Assembly (NCBI GenBank): GCA_938082545.1 | Contig: CALKCL010000009.1 | Coordinates: 1 to 64,000 of the forward strand | Source: an uncultured Gammaproteobacteria bacterium | GTDB lineage: Bacteria > Pseudomonadota > Gammaproteobacteria > Ga0077536 | Direction: 5' to 3' | DNA: 64,000 bases | Part shown: positions 26,943 through 35,725 of the stretch, one piece after another | Position numbering within the stretch: the first letter of the stretch is position 1 | How the letters are laid out: every line of letters starts with the position of its first letter | Program-made: the position numbers and the translations under genes | Notes under the pieces: model-generated | Seen by the model: only the letters and a program-made list of their open reading frames with translations | Databases searched by the model: none | Told to the model about the DNA's origin: nothing

Positions 26943-27332
26943 ATGTTAGAAAAATTGAATCCCAAATCCATTGTTGCACCTTTTAATAACGCATATCACC
27001 ATGTCGTCGTTATTCCCTCTGGTGCACGCGTAGCATATGTCTCGGGCCAGATCGGTCTCAATCCAGACGGGACGCTTCCGGCTACTATAGAGGAGCAAGC
27101 AGATCGAGCATGGAAAAATGTTGTTGAGTCAGTCAAAGAGGCTGGTATGACTGTTAGTGATATTGTTAAAGTTACCGTATATCTTTTGGACGATAAGGAT
27201 TACCCAGCATTTGCCTCAGCGCGGGAAAAATATCTTGGTGATGCTCGACCAGCCTCTACAGCGATTTTGGTGAAACAACTGGTATCAGCAGAGTGGCGTG
27301 TGGAAATTGAGGTCGTAGCCGCTGCAGTTTGA
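26943..27332 (+). CDS. RidA/YjgF-family protein
   Basis: The 129-residue protein has the RidA trimer fold sequence VAYVSGQIGLNPDGTLP, then QADRAWKNVVESVKEAGMT, VKVTVYLLDDKDYPAF and REKYLGDARPAST. The canonical catalytic Arg and the Glu near the C-terminus fall in RPASTAILVKQLVSAEWRVE (residues 103-122). RidA removes reactive enamines or imines by hydrolysis. It stands alone between the NorQ-like gene (divergent) and the LLM monooxygenase gene downstream, with about 240 bases between. A role as imine deaminase or in a catabolic setting is possible. The gene is well formed and of normal length. Confidence 0.88.
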   Translation: MLEKLNPKSIVAPFNNAYHHVVVIPSGARVAYVSGQIGLNPDGTLPATIEEQADRAWKNVVESVKEAGMTVSDIVKVTVYLLDDKDYPAFASAREKYLGDARPASTAILVKQLVSAEWRVEIEVVAAAV

Positions 27333-27575
27333 AGACTATTAAGAGCTTGCGGGTAACTCGAGATAGTTGAAGGAACTTAACTATGATCTAATTTGATGGG
27401 CAAAACGCGGGCATTTGAAAGACTAAAATGTTAACCTTATTGTTCTGAGGGGGGGATGGACTGAGTCCTCGTCTGCATGTAACCTATAGTGGATAAAAAG
27501 GATCTGAGCGTCGATCGAAGCAAGCACCTCAGAGCAACGGACTCGGAATTAACTGGGAAAAAAGGGGAAAAAAAC

Positions 27576-28790
27576 ATGGAAATTGGCGCATTTTATCTAC
27601 CTTCAGTGGGGAGGCCTGCAGACATAAAAAAAGGAATGGCGGGTAAATCTACCAAGCTATACCAGCAGATGCTTAAAGAGATTACTGAGCAAGTCCAGTA
27701 CATGGATGGCTATGGATACTATGGTGCTGGGTTCACTGAACATCATTTCCACGTTGAAGGTGAAGAAGTCTCTACAAACCCTGTCATGCTTGATATGTAT
27801 TTTGGTATGCAAACTAAAAACATGAAGTTTGGACAACTAGGTAACGTCCTGCCTTCTAGAAACCCTATTAACTTAGCTGAAGACATAGCGATGTTGTCTC
27901 AAATGCTTGAGGGACGCACTTTCGCAGGCTTTGCTAGGGGCTACCAGAATAGATGGGTTAACGTGATAGGCCAACAAATCGGTTTGTCTGATCCCGCGTC
28001 TGGAGAAGAACATGAAGAGTTAAAGCGCTCGTTGTTTGAGGAACACTTTGAAATTTTAATGAAGGCTTGGAAAGAAGACACTTTTAGCTTTAAGGGGAAG
28101 CATTGGCAGATCCCAACGAAAGATCTCAAGTGGGCAGCAGCGGAGACTGCGCATAAATACGGACAAGGGTGCAATGAAGATGGGATCATCGAAGAGATTG
28201 GTATAGCACCCCCCACATTCAACAACATGATTCCTGATATGTTCATGCCGTTTGCCACCTCTGAGCGTTCTATAAAATGGGGCATGGCTCGAGGAATTAA
28301 GCCTGTCACCATCATGACGCATTATGACGTAGTAAAAGAGCACTTCAGAGCGGGTATGGACGCTGCTAATGAAGCTGGTATGAATTATAAGTTTGGAGAA
28401 GGGATGGCGATGAGTCGAGAGATAATCGTCGCTGATACCGATGCGGAAGCTGAGGAGATAGCACGCGAGGCAGGGTCTTTTATTTGGAACAATTTTTTTG
28501 TTCCTTTTGGATTTAATGCAGCAATTGCCGGCCCGGGTGAAGGACCATTTGATATAGAGCCTTCCTTTGAGTCTCTAGTGGAGAGAGGTTTATGTATTCA
28601 CGGAAGTCCAGATACTGTAAATAGGAAGTTAGAAACTTTGTTCAAACAGCTACCGGTAGATAACTTTTGGATGTTCATGTACAACCACATACCGCAGAAA
28701 GCGTCGATGAAGAGTTTGGAGCTATTGACGGAGAAAGTGTGGCCTAACCATACTGATAAAATCGTACCTACTAATTTGACTGCTACTTAG
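27576..28790 (+). CDS. LLM-class flavin-dependent monooxygenase
   Basis: I start at ATG 27576 (MEIGAFYLPSVGRP), with GGGGA just upstream, not at an earlier in-frame GTG. The 404-residue luciferase-like enzyme shows YGAGFTEHHFHVEGE, LGNVLPSRNPINLAEDIAML and GRTFAGFARGYQNRW, the typical TIM-barrel flavin-binding segments of bacterial luciferase-like monooxygenases. Such enzymes use reduced flavin and O2 on aldehydes, ketones or cyclic compounds. A clear rho-independent terminator follows at 28812-28844. It is a different subfamily from the F420-type LLM protein at 4791. The substrate is unknown; abundance of catabolic genes suggests an oxidative catabolic step. Confidence 0.85.
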   Translation: MEIGAFYLPSVGRPADIKKGMAGKSTKLYQQMLKEITEQVQYMDGYGYYGAGFTEHHFHVEGEEVSTNPVMLDMYFGMQTKNMKFGQLGNVLPSRNPINLAEDIAMLSQMLEGRTFAGFARGYQNRWVNVIGQQIGLSDPASGEEHEELKRSLFEEHFEILMKAWKEDTFSFKGKHWQIPTKDLKWAAAETAHKYGQGCNEDGIIEEIGIAPPTFNNMIPDMFMPFATSERSIKWGMARGIKPVTIMTHYDVVKEHFRAGMDAANEAGMNYKFGEGMAMSREIIVADTDAEAEEIAREAGSFIWNNFFVPFGFNAAIAGPGEGPFDIEPSFESLVERGLCIHGSPDTVNRKLETLFKQLPVDNFWMFMYNHIPQKASMKSLELLTEKVWPNHTDKIVPTNLTAT

Positions 28791-28811
28791 CTAAGTTAAA
28801 CGATGCAAACT

Positions 28812-28844
28812 AAGCCTGGGTGAATATTGCTCAGGTTTTTTTTT
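28812..28844 (+). terminator. Rho-independent terminator after the LLM monooxygenase
   Basis: A 9-bp stem (AAGCCTGGG with CTCAGGTTT, two G-T wobbles) and a 9-base loop are followed by an uninterrupted T run to 28844. It starts 21 bases after the stop codon. Confidence 0.85.
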
Positions 28845-28897
28845 ATCCTAAGTTGAGGTAAAGAACGGCATAACTGTTTAATCCCGGGAGGTTGGTA

Positions 28898-29824
28898 ATG
28901 GGCTCAATCTTGTTGGCATTTCTTCCAATCATAGCGATTGTTGTGATCGGCTATATCTTTTCTCGAATCGGGCTATTCCCTGAAAATGTAGGCTCAGGCC
29001 TTGTCCAGTTTGTTTACTGGTTGGCCATTCCGGCGATGCTTTTCCTACACATGTTCCAAACAGACATCTCCGAAAACATCCCTCTGACGTTTCTACTGTC
29101 ATTTTATGTGCCTTCAATTTTTGTTTTTATCCTTGCAATGATTTTGTTTAATCGTGTCTTTGGTTGGGATACTAAAGAACTTGGGGTTGCTGGCATTGTT
29201 TCTAGTTATGGGAATTTAGCATTATTAGGACTCCCTATACTTTTGGCTGTGTCAAATGATCAAGATGCTCTTCTGCCAGCACTGGTATTACTCGCCACGC
29301 AAAGTACTGTTCTGTTTACCCTTACTATTGTCACGCTAAATGGTTTTAAAGGGCTAGACAAAAGCGCTTGCAAGAAAGTGTTCTGTAGATTGGCGACTAA
29401 CCCTATTGTTCTGGCGTTGATATTTGGCCTTGCATTCAATATATTTCAAGCTTCTCTTAGTTCTGAGGTTATGTATACCTTAATTATCGTGGGAAATGCT
29501 GCGCCCGGATGTGCCTTAGTCGCTTTAGGGGCTTCTCTAGGTACGTATAAATTGAAAAAGCCAGGTAAAGAGGTTCTTTGTTTCGTTTTACTGCGCAATT
29601 TTGCACACCCCTTATTAGTGTGGGGCGTTGCACTTTTTTTCGGACTTGATGGAGTATGGTTGACTGTCGCGGTACTGTTTGCTGCGATGCCTGTAGGCAT
29701 CAATGCATTTATTTTCTCCGAGAGTTATGACATAAGGCAGTCGACAGTATCGGTTACCTTAATCGTTTCTACACTGATTTCTAGTGCTACCATCCCTATC
29801 TTGCTATATTTACTTCCTTTATGA
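28898..29824 (+). CDS. AEC-family (auxin efflux carrier-like) permease
   Basis: The start is ATG 28898, six bases after GGGAGG; a TTG two codons earlier is in frame. The 308-residue integral membrane protein has about ten hydrophobic segments, with VYWLAIPAMLFLHMF near residue 37 and GNLALLGLPILLAVSNDQD in the middle, the usual AEC signature region. Bacterial AEC members export or import organic anions such as malate or malonate. It stands between a terminator-bounded monooxygenase gene and the two-component system; a weak hairpin lies after it. The transported compound cannot be inferred. Confidence 0.88.
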   Translation: MGSILLAFLPIIAIVVIGYIFSRIGLFPENVGSGLVQFVYWLAIPAMLFLHMFQTDISENIPLTFLLSFYVPSIFVFILAMILFNRVFGWDTKELGVAGIVSSYGNLALLGLPILLAVSNDQDALLPALVLLATQSTVLFTLTIVTLNGFKGLDKSACKKVFCRLATNPIVLALIFGLAFNIFQASLSSEVMYTLIIVGNAAPGCALVALGASLGTYKLKKPGKEVLCFVLLRNFAHPLLVWGVALFFGLDGVWLTVAVLFAAMPVGINAFIFSESYDIRQSTVSVTLIVSTLISSATIPILLYLLPL

Positions 29825-29851
29825 GATAAAGCAAATCTTAATGCGACGTCT

Positions 29852-29868
29852 AAAAGCCTTGCGCTTTT
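29852..29868 (+). terminator. Possible weak terminator after the AEC permease
   Basis: AAAAGC and GCTTTT form a perfect 6-bp stem around a five-base loop; the final Ts belong to the stem. It lies 28 bases past the permease stop and before the response regulator start. Confidence 0.35.
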
Positions 29869-29921
29869 GTGCTTAATCGCGAGGCCGACAATATCATTCT
29901 ACCGAAAGCTGGAGTCAAATA

Positions 29922-30614
29922 GTGCGAGCTAAAGATATACTTCTGATTGAAGATCATAAAGATATAGCCGAGATGGTCTATGAATACCTTGAAACCTCTG
30001 GGTTTAGCGTTGACTATGCCGATACTGGATCGGCGGGCGTAAATCTGGCGAAACAGAATAATTACGATGCTATCGTCCTTGATTTAATGCTGCCTGATAT
30101 GGATGGTATCGACGTCTGTAAAGCATTGAGATGTGAGGGGGTTATTACGGTGCCTATTTTGATGCTGACTGCGCGAGATACTTTGGAAGATAAGCTACTA
30201 GGGTTTGATAGTGGTGCCGATGACTATTTAGTTAAACCGTTCGATTTGGAAGAGTTGGTAGCCCGTCTACGCTCGCTGATGAAAAGAAGAATAGATCAAC
30301 CAAAATCAGAACCTTTGGTGGTGGGTGATTTGGTTCTAGATGTGAATGCAAAAATAGCTACTAGGGAGGGGAATGTGCTGAACTTGTCCCCAACGGGGAT
30401 GAAGATATTGATTTTGTTGACAATGGAGTCGCCAAATGTTGTTGAACGGTCGGCTGTTGAAAAAGTCATCTGGGATGATTTGCCGCCAGACAGCGACGCG
30501 CTCCGTAGTCATTTATATAATTTGCGTAAGGTTGTAGACAAGCCTTATTCTCATAGTTTGATACATACTGTATATAGCACAGGGTTTCGGTTAAGTGACG
30601 AAGGCGCAGACTAA
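29922..30614 (+). CDS. OmpR/PhoB-family response regulator
   Basis: Starting at GTG 29922, the 230-residue protein has a receiver domain with acidic pocket IEDH (about 9-12), phospho-acceptor D54 in IVLDLMLPDMDG and the lysine in YLVKPFD (about 103). A winged-helix DNA-binding domain follows (LSPTGMKILILL, LRSHLYNLRKVVDK, HTVYSTGFRL). It is a transcription regulator activated by phosphorylation. The histidine kinase gene begins 20 bases before this stop, so the two are tightly coupled. The target genes are not evident; the divergence of neighbouring functions leaves the stimulus unknown. Confidence 0.93.
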   Translation: MRAKDILLIEDHKDIAEMVYEYLETSGFSVDYADTGSAGVNLAKQNNYDAIVLDLMLPDMDGIDVCKALRCEGVITVPILMLTARDTLEDKLLGFDSGADDYLVKPFDLEELVARLRSLMKRRIDQPKSEPLVVGDLVLDVNAKIATREGNVLNLSPTGMKILILLTMESPNVVERSAVEKVIWDDLPPDSDALRSHLYNLRKVVDKPYSHSLIHTVYSTGFRLSDEGAD

Positions 30615-31908
30615 ACACCCTTTAAATACTAGGATTCTGCGAGGTTTCATCCTTCAGATCTTTCTAATCACAGTTACAGCAGTGGCGGGTGTGTCTATTT
30701 CATCTTTTTTAATACAAGAACTACTTATTAATTCGGCTTTAGAGCGTGAGGCTGACTATTTCTGGGCTAGAAATAAAATTGAATTGGATACACCTACTCC
30801 CAACACTAACACGTTGATCGGGTATTTGTTTAAAGAGGGTGAAGCTGCGATCCCGTCCGAGTTTGAGCATCTGGAAGTTGGCTTTCATGAGACGGTAACT
30901 CCTGCCGGAAAATCCGTAGTACATGTAAGTGCCAGTGATGATAGTCGGTTGTTTTTGGTGTTTGACGCGAATGTAGTGTCCGAAGCTGCTAATTTTTTTG
31001 GATTATTTCCTCTGGTGCTGATACTTATTGTACTCTACTTATCTGCATGGTTTGCATATCGCATCACTAGTCAGGCGATTTCTCCGGTTGTGAGGTTGGC
31101 GCGCAGCGTGAGAAATATCGAATTAGATAAGCCGGATCTACAAACGGTGCTCGATGAATTTGAAAACGAGGAGGTTGATGGGGAGATCGGCACACTGGCA
31201 AATGCCCTACAACAGCTTTTGGTTCGAGTCGATGATTCTATAGAACGGGAGCGTACCTTTACACGAGAAGCCAGTCACGAGCTTAGAAGTCCATTAACGG
31301 TAATACGTATGGCATGTGATAACTTGGGTAAGCGTGGGAATCTTGAAGCTAATTCTCTGGTGTTGTTGGAGCGAGTGCAAAGAGCGGCAAAAGATATGGA
31401 GGAGTTGACTGAAGTACTATTGTTATTAGCTCGTGAATATGAAGGGGCATTGTTAAAAGAGAATGTTGTTGTTAATGAAATTGTTAGAGACGAGCTGAGT
31501 AAATGTAAAGTCGCCTATGAGAGTAAAAATCTTTCACTGAAATTTGTAGAATTAGATAGTTTAGTAACCTTTGCAGCACCAAAAGCGGTCGCGATTGTTT
31601 TTGGCAACTTGTTACGAAATGCCTGCCTATATACTGAAAAAGGGGAGGTGATTGTAACTATTGCTGAAAATAGCGTCGCAATTTCCGACAGTGGCGTCGG
31701 GATGACGACGAAAAACATGAATGACGCTTTTAGTTCCAGTTATACCCCACACAATGCAAGAGGGAACGGAATAGGTTTGAGTTTAGTGAAACGAATAACT
31801 GATCGATTCGGGTGGCGCATTTCGGTGGATAGCCTGCCACATCAAGGCACTGACATATTAGTTGCCTTGCCTTCCGCCAGCTCTAACCCTGATCCTTCTG
31901 TTTCTTAG
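30595..31908 (+). CDS. Membrane sensor histidine kinase
   Basis: GTG 30595 overlaps the response regulator gene by 20 bases. The 437-residue protein has an N-terminal membrane segment (about 14-41), a short periplasmic region, a second membrane segment (about 134-155) and a HAMP-like linker. The dimerisation domain holds H228 in REASHELRSPLTVIRM. The ATPase part has GNLLRNACLYT (N box), ISDSGVGM (G1) and GNGIGLSLVK (G2). It phosphorylates its cognate regulator in response to an envelope signal. The periplasmic sensor region (about 42-133) is small and has no recognised domain. Confidence 0.93.
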   Translation: MTKAQTKHPLNTRILRGFILQIFLITVTAVAGVSISSFLIQELLINSALEREADYFWARNKIELDTPTPNTNTLIGYLFKEGEAAIPSEFEHLEVGFHETVTPAGKSVVHVSASDDSRLFLVFDANVVSEAANFFGLFPLVLILIVLYLSAWFAYRITSQAISPVVRLARSVRNIELDKPDLQTVLDEFENEEVDGEIGTLANALQQLLVRVDDSIERERTFTREASHELRSPLTVIRMACDNLGKRGNLEANSLVLLERVQRAAKDMEELTEVLLLLAREYEGALLKENVVVNEIVRDELSKCKVAYESKNLSLKFVELDSLVTFAAPKAVAIVFGNLLRNACLYTEKGEVIVTIAENSVAISDSGVGMTTKNMNDAFSSSYTPHNARGNGIGLSLVKRITDRFGWRISVDSLPHQGTDILVALPSASSNPDPSVS

Positions 31909-31939
31909 AAAGGGATCGTCCAGTTTACTAGAGAAACCT

Positions 31940-32617
31940 CTATTTCGTTACCAAACTACGCACACTGCTATCTTTCTCTCCTAGATCCGCTTCGAGTTTC
32001 CCCCAGTCTTGAAGGTAAGGGACTGCCACACCTTTTTGGCAGGAAGGTCTGTCTTCAAGTCGCTGCATCCAAGCTTTCAAGTTGGCCAATCCTTCAACGT
32101 CAGTTCCACCCCAAGCATGTATACGCACCCAACACCAGTTAGCTATATCGGCTATAGAATATTGGTCACAAATAAAATCCCTTCCAATAAGTTGTCGGTT
32201 TAAAACTTCAAAGAGGCGCCGACATTCATTATGATATCTAGCTATTGCGGAGGGTATTTTTTCTGGGAAGTAACGGTAGAAAACATTTGATTGGCCCATC
32301 ATCGGACCTATGCCGGCCATTTGGAACATTAACCATTGGGTGACTAGGGACTCACCTTTTATATCAGCAGGAATAAGTTGCCCGCTTTTTTTCGCTAGAT
32401 AAAGCATAATTGCGCCAGATTCAAAGATGCTGAGATTATTTTCAGTATCAACTATTGCAGGGATACGGCCGTTAGGACAGATGGTCTGGAACCAAGCTTC
32501 TTTTTGTTCACCTTTCAATATATCTATGTGGTGAGTGTTGTATGCCATACCAATTTCTTCAAGCAGTACGGATACTTTCCAGCCATTGGGAGTGGCATCA
32601 GTGTAAAATTCGATCAT
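31940..32617 (-). CDS. Glutathione S-transferase, YfcG/Ure2p-like
   Basis: I start at ATG 32617 because it begins one base after the stop of the upstream oxidoreductase gene, giving a 225-residue protein starting MIEFYTDATPNGWKVSVLLE. That TPNGxK segment is typical of the YfcG/YghU/Ure2p (Nu-class) group, which has glutathione-disulfide reductase activity. NGRIPAIVDTENNLSIFESG follows with the cis-Pro and Glu-Ser. The C-terminal domain has YSIADIANWCW. It is probably co-translated with the molybdopterin oxidoreductase. A role in protecting against, or acting on, an electrophilic product is inference. Confidence 0.88.
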   Translation of the reverse strand: MIEFYTDATPNGWKVSVLLEEIGMAYNTHHIDILKGEQKEAWFQTICPNGRIPAIVDTENNLSIFESGAIMLYLAKKSGQLIPADIKGESLVTQWLMFQMAGIGPMMGQSNVFYRYFPEKIPSAIARYHNECRRLFEVLNRQLIGRDFICDQYSIADIANWCWVRIHAWGGTDVEGLANLKAWMQRLEDRPSCQKGVAVPYLQDWGKLEADLGEKDSSVRSLVTK

Positions 32618-32618
32618 T

Positions 32619-34718
32619 TTAAATTTTGTTCTCAAGAGGGGTTAGTTGAACTCTGTTGTCATGAAATGCGGCACCACCAACTGGCCCGGCGGGATCAGAG
32701 CCTGTGAGCACGTTGACTCCTAATCCTCCTTTGAATGCGTGATTCGGCCAGATGCTTTCAACAATGAGAACCCCTGTCGAGACCCCTGAAAATACCTCAA
32801 TGGTTATCTCCAGCTCTCCTCTTTCATTTGTTACACGAACGAAGTCTCCATCGGTGACACGGAGCGACAGTGCATCAGATGGATTGATTAGCACGCTGGG
32901 TTGTTTTTCTCTTCTGAGAGAAGTGGGAACCTCAGAGAAAGTCGAATTCAAGAAGTGCCGCGCTGGTGCGGTGATTAATCGGAACGGAAAATCTAACGTG
33001 GAGGCTTCTAGTACGTCCCAATGATCCGGGAGTGCAGGCATGGAATCGACAAGCGAGGCATCTACTATTTGATTACTCCCTAAGCCCCATTTAGATTGTT
33101 GCGCACTCCAGTCTGCAGAAAAGTGCCATCGTTTATCTGGATGACCGAAACCGGAAATGAAATGTGATTCTTTGAAATTTGGCTGCACGTCGAACCATTT
33201 CTCGTTTTCTAATGCCTCAAGGTTTTTCCAGCCAGAATTGATTAATGTTTCGTCTATCACTTCTTTGGCGGTTAGCAAAAATCCTCTGTGATTAGCATTT
33301 AGACGCGCTGCTAGCTCGCTGATTACTTCGTGGTTAGAGCGACATTCTCCCGGTGGGTTGATAGCTTTAGGGCCGAACTGAATGTGCTGATGGCCACCAG
33401 CTTGATAAATGTCGTCATGCTCTAAAAACATAGTGGCTGGCAATATCACATCCGCCATTTTTGCAGTTTCGGTCATGAACTGTTCATGCACACAAACGAA
33501 CAGATCTTCTCGCTCAAATCCTCTTTTTACTAGATTCAGATTAGGTGCAACTGACATAGGATTGGTGTTTTGGATAAGTAAAGCTTTTACTGGAGGGCCG
33601 TTACCAAGCGCATTTTTATCTCCCATCAGAATCTCCCCAATCCTGGATTGGTCAAGTAATCTAATCGTCGGATCTACATCGTCTAAACCTTCAATTAATG
33701 TTTTATCCCAATGGTATATGCCGCTGTTTGACAATAAAGCGCCCCCACCAAGGTGCTGCCAATGACCTGCTACCGCAGAGATTGACGCTACTGCATGCAT
33801 GTTAGTTGCACCGTTCCTTTGCCGAGTAAAACCATAACCTAGGCGCAGGTAAGTCTTAGGAGTTGTTCCTATCAACATAGCAAAATGATCGATAGTTTCA
33901 GCAGGCACTCCAGTTATTGCACTGGCCCAATCGGGATCACGTTTTCGTAAGTGATCCTCTAAGTGCTCCGCATCCTTTGTATACTTCGACAGGTAATCTT
34001 TATCGGCATGATTATTTTTGAAAAGTAAGTGCATGACCGCACATGCTAATGCGCCATCTGTTCCTGGCTTTACTTGGATAAACAGGTCTGCTTGTTTCGC
34101 AGTAGCATTTTTATAAGTGTCTATGACTACAATTTTGGCCCCTCTATTGCGACGTGCTTTCAACGCATGATGCATGACGTTGACTTGAGTGACAGCAGCA
34201 TTTGTCCCCCATATTACGATCACATCTGACTCAGACATTTCTCGGGGGTCCACACCACCCATTTTTCCTGCGCCCGCGAGATAACCACTCCAAGCAAGAG
34301 AGACGCAAATTGTGCTGTGATAACCTGAATAACGCTTTGCGTGTCGGAGCCTATTGATGCCATCGCGCATTAATAGGCCCATTGTGCCTGCATAATAGTA
34401 GGGCCATATACTTTCTGAGCCGTGCTCGCTCTCTGCTTTTTGAAATGCTTCTGCCACTTCATCGAGCGCCACACTCCAAGAAATTTCTTCGAATTGACCA
34501 GAACCTTTTGGTCCTGTTCTACGTAATGGTTTTAACAGCCGGTCCGGATGATGAATACGTTCAGCGTAACGCGCTACTTTACTGCAGATAACTCCTGCAG
34601 TATAAGAATTTTCCTTCGCACCTCTTACTTTTCCAATCTCCCCCGGGGATAGAATTTCTACTTCTAACGCACACGTGGATGGGCAATCGTGAGGACAAGT
34701 GCTATTGATGTAGGCCAT
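32619..34718 (-). CDS. Molybdopterin-dependent oxidoreductase (DMSO reductase superfamily)
   Basis: The 699-residue protein has an N-terminal iron-sulfur ligand set CPHDCPSTC (8-16) with the last cysteine in GVICSK (about 42-47). HHPDRLLKPLRRTG, GAKIVVIDTYKNATAKQADLF, and LIQNTNPMSVAPN, EQFMTETAKMADVILPA then follow in the order expected for bis-MGD enzymes. The C-terminal domain has VTDGDFVRVTNERGELEI. There is no Tat signal, so it is probably cytoplasmic. The substrate could be formate, an organic acid or another compound; no electron-transfer subunit is adjacent. It is followed by a co-translated GST gene. Confidence 0.88.
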   Translation of the reverse strand: MAYINSTCPHDCPSTCALEVEILSPGEIGKVRGAKENSYTAGVICSKVARYAERIHHPDRLLKPLRRTGPKGSGQFEEISWSVALDEVAEAFQKAESEHGSESIWPYYYAGTMGLLMRDGINRLRHAKRYSGYHSTICVSLAWSGYLAGAGKMGGVDPREMSESDVIVIWGTNAAVTQVNVMHHALKARRNRGAKIVVIDTYKNATAKQADLFIQVKPGTDGALACAVMHLLFKNNHADKDYLSKYTKDAEHLEDHLRKRDPDWASAITGVPAETIDHFAMLIGTTPKTYLRLGYGFTRQRNGATNMHAVASISAVAGHWQHLGGGALLSNSGIYHWDKTLIEGLDDVDPTIRLLDQSRIGEILMGDKNALGNGPPVKALLIQNTNPMSVAPNLNLVKRGFEREDLFVCVHEQFMTETAKMADVILPATMFLEHDDIYQAGGHQHIQFGPKAINPPGECRSNHEVISELAARLNANHRGFLLTAKEVIDETLINSGWKNLEALENEKWFDVQPNFKESHFISGFGHPDKRWHFSADWSAQQSKWGLGSNQIVDASLVDSMPALPDHWDVLEASTLDFPFRLITAPARHFLNSTFSEVPTSLRREKQPSVLINPSDALSLRVTDGDFVRVTNERGELEITIEVFSGVSTGVLIVESIWPNHAFKGGLGVNVLTGSDPAGPVGGAAFHDNRVQLTPLENKI

Positions 34719-34843
34719 TGATAGTCCTTTTTCATAACATTATTTATAACAGTATTATCTTAATCCGACATAGATATCCAGTTTGACATTCTTGGGGACG
34801 TATAGATAACAGTGTAAGATAGATGTCAGTCAGTGACGAATTG

Positions 34844-34853
34844 AGCATATGCT
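34844..34853. promoter_or_regulatory. Short palindrome in a divergent promoter region
   Basis: The palindrome AGCATATGCT lies 38 bases before the alpha/beta-hydrolase start, between that gene and the divergent molybdopterin oxidoreductase gene. It is short enough to be chance, but its position fits an operator. Confidence 0.2.
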
Positions 34854-34891
34854 AATTCATTAGAAATGAGAGTGCAGATAGGAGAGTGATT

Positions 34892-35725
34892 TTGAGTACA
34901 CAGCATACAGTGGTGGGTGCCGGAGGCATCAATTTGAACGTACTAGAGTATGGCAACGCATCAGGGCCCGCGATTGTTTTTATTCACGGATGGTCGCAAT
35001 CTTACATGTGTTGGCTGAATCAGTTAGATTCTAATTTAGCCAAAGATTTCAGATTGATAGCTTTAGATTTGAGAGGGCATGGTCTATCGGATGCTCCTTT
35101 ATCACGAGAGGCCTACACCAGCAGTGAATCTTGGGCTGGGGATATTAATGCAATTTTGAACCATTTTCAGTTGGAGAAAGTAACTCTGGTGGGATGGTCT
35201 TACGGGGGGCTAGTGATTTCAGATTTTGTTCGAATCTATGGAACAGAAAGAGTAGCTGGGATTAACTTTGTAGGTGCTGCGGTCAAGCTAAATGAAGCCG
35301 CTATAGGACCTTTCATTGGCCCAGGCTTCTATGAGCATTTTGAAGCGGCTGTCTCAAATGACCTGCTGGCAAGTATTGATGCAATACGCTCTTTTCTTGA
35401 AACCTGTTTTAAGAAAAAATTATCGCGCGCAGAATACGAAAGGATTCTCTGCTTTAATATGGCGGTTAGGCCTGACGTTCGTGGAAGCATAGCTGCCCGT
35501 GATCTCGACAACGTAGATATTTTGAAAACACTAAAGGTGCCAGTCTTAGTGAGTCAAGGCGAAATGGATACGGTTGTATTACCTTCTATGGCGCGCTGTA
35601 TCCTGGAACACTGTGAATTATCAGAAGCGTCATGGTACGAGGGAGTAGCCCATGGACCTTTTATCGAGGATGCGGCAAGATTCAACCACGAATTAGGCAT
35701 ATTTGCTGCAAGAGTAAACCCGTGA
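34892..35725 (+). CDS. Alpha/beta hydrolase
   Basis: The start chosen is TTG 34892, seven bases after GGAGA; GTG 34886 sits too close to that site. The 277-residue protein has an oxyanion-loop HGWSQS (32-37), the nucleophile elbow VGWSYGG with S103, an acidic residue in QGEMDTVVLP and the general-base His in EGVAHGPFIED. It is an esterase, lipase or C-C hydrolase of the MhpC/haloperoxidase-like type. Its stop overlaps the GTG start of the rhodanese gene by four bases (GTGA), so they are translated together. The substrate is unknown. Confidence 0.88.
   Translation: MSTQHTVVGAGGINLNVLEYGNASGPAIVFIHGWSQSYMCWLNQLDSNLAKDFRLIALDLRGHGLSDAPLSREAYTSSESWAGDINAILNHFQLEKVTLVGWSYGGLVISDFVRIYGTERVAGINFVGAAVKLNEAAIGPFIGPGFYEHFEAAVSNDLLASIDAIRSFLETCFKKKLSRAEYERILCFNMAVRPDVRGSIAARDLDNVDILKTLKVPVLVSQGEMDTVVLPSMARCILEHCELSEASWYEGVAHGPFIEDAARFNHELGIFAARVNP

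Noticed and set aside
30568-30582. CTGTATATAGCACAG, resembling a LexA box
   Set aside because: The spacing is N9, not N10, and it lies inside the response regulator coding region with no downstream SOS gene.
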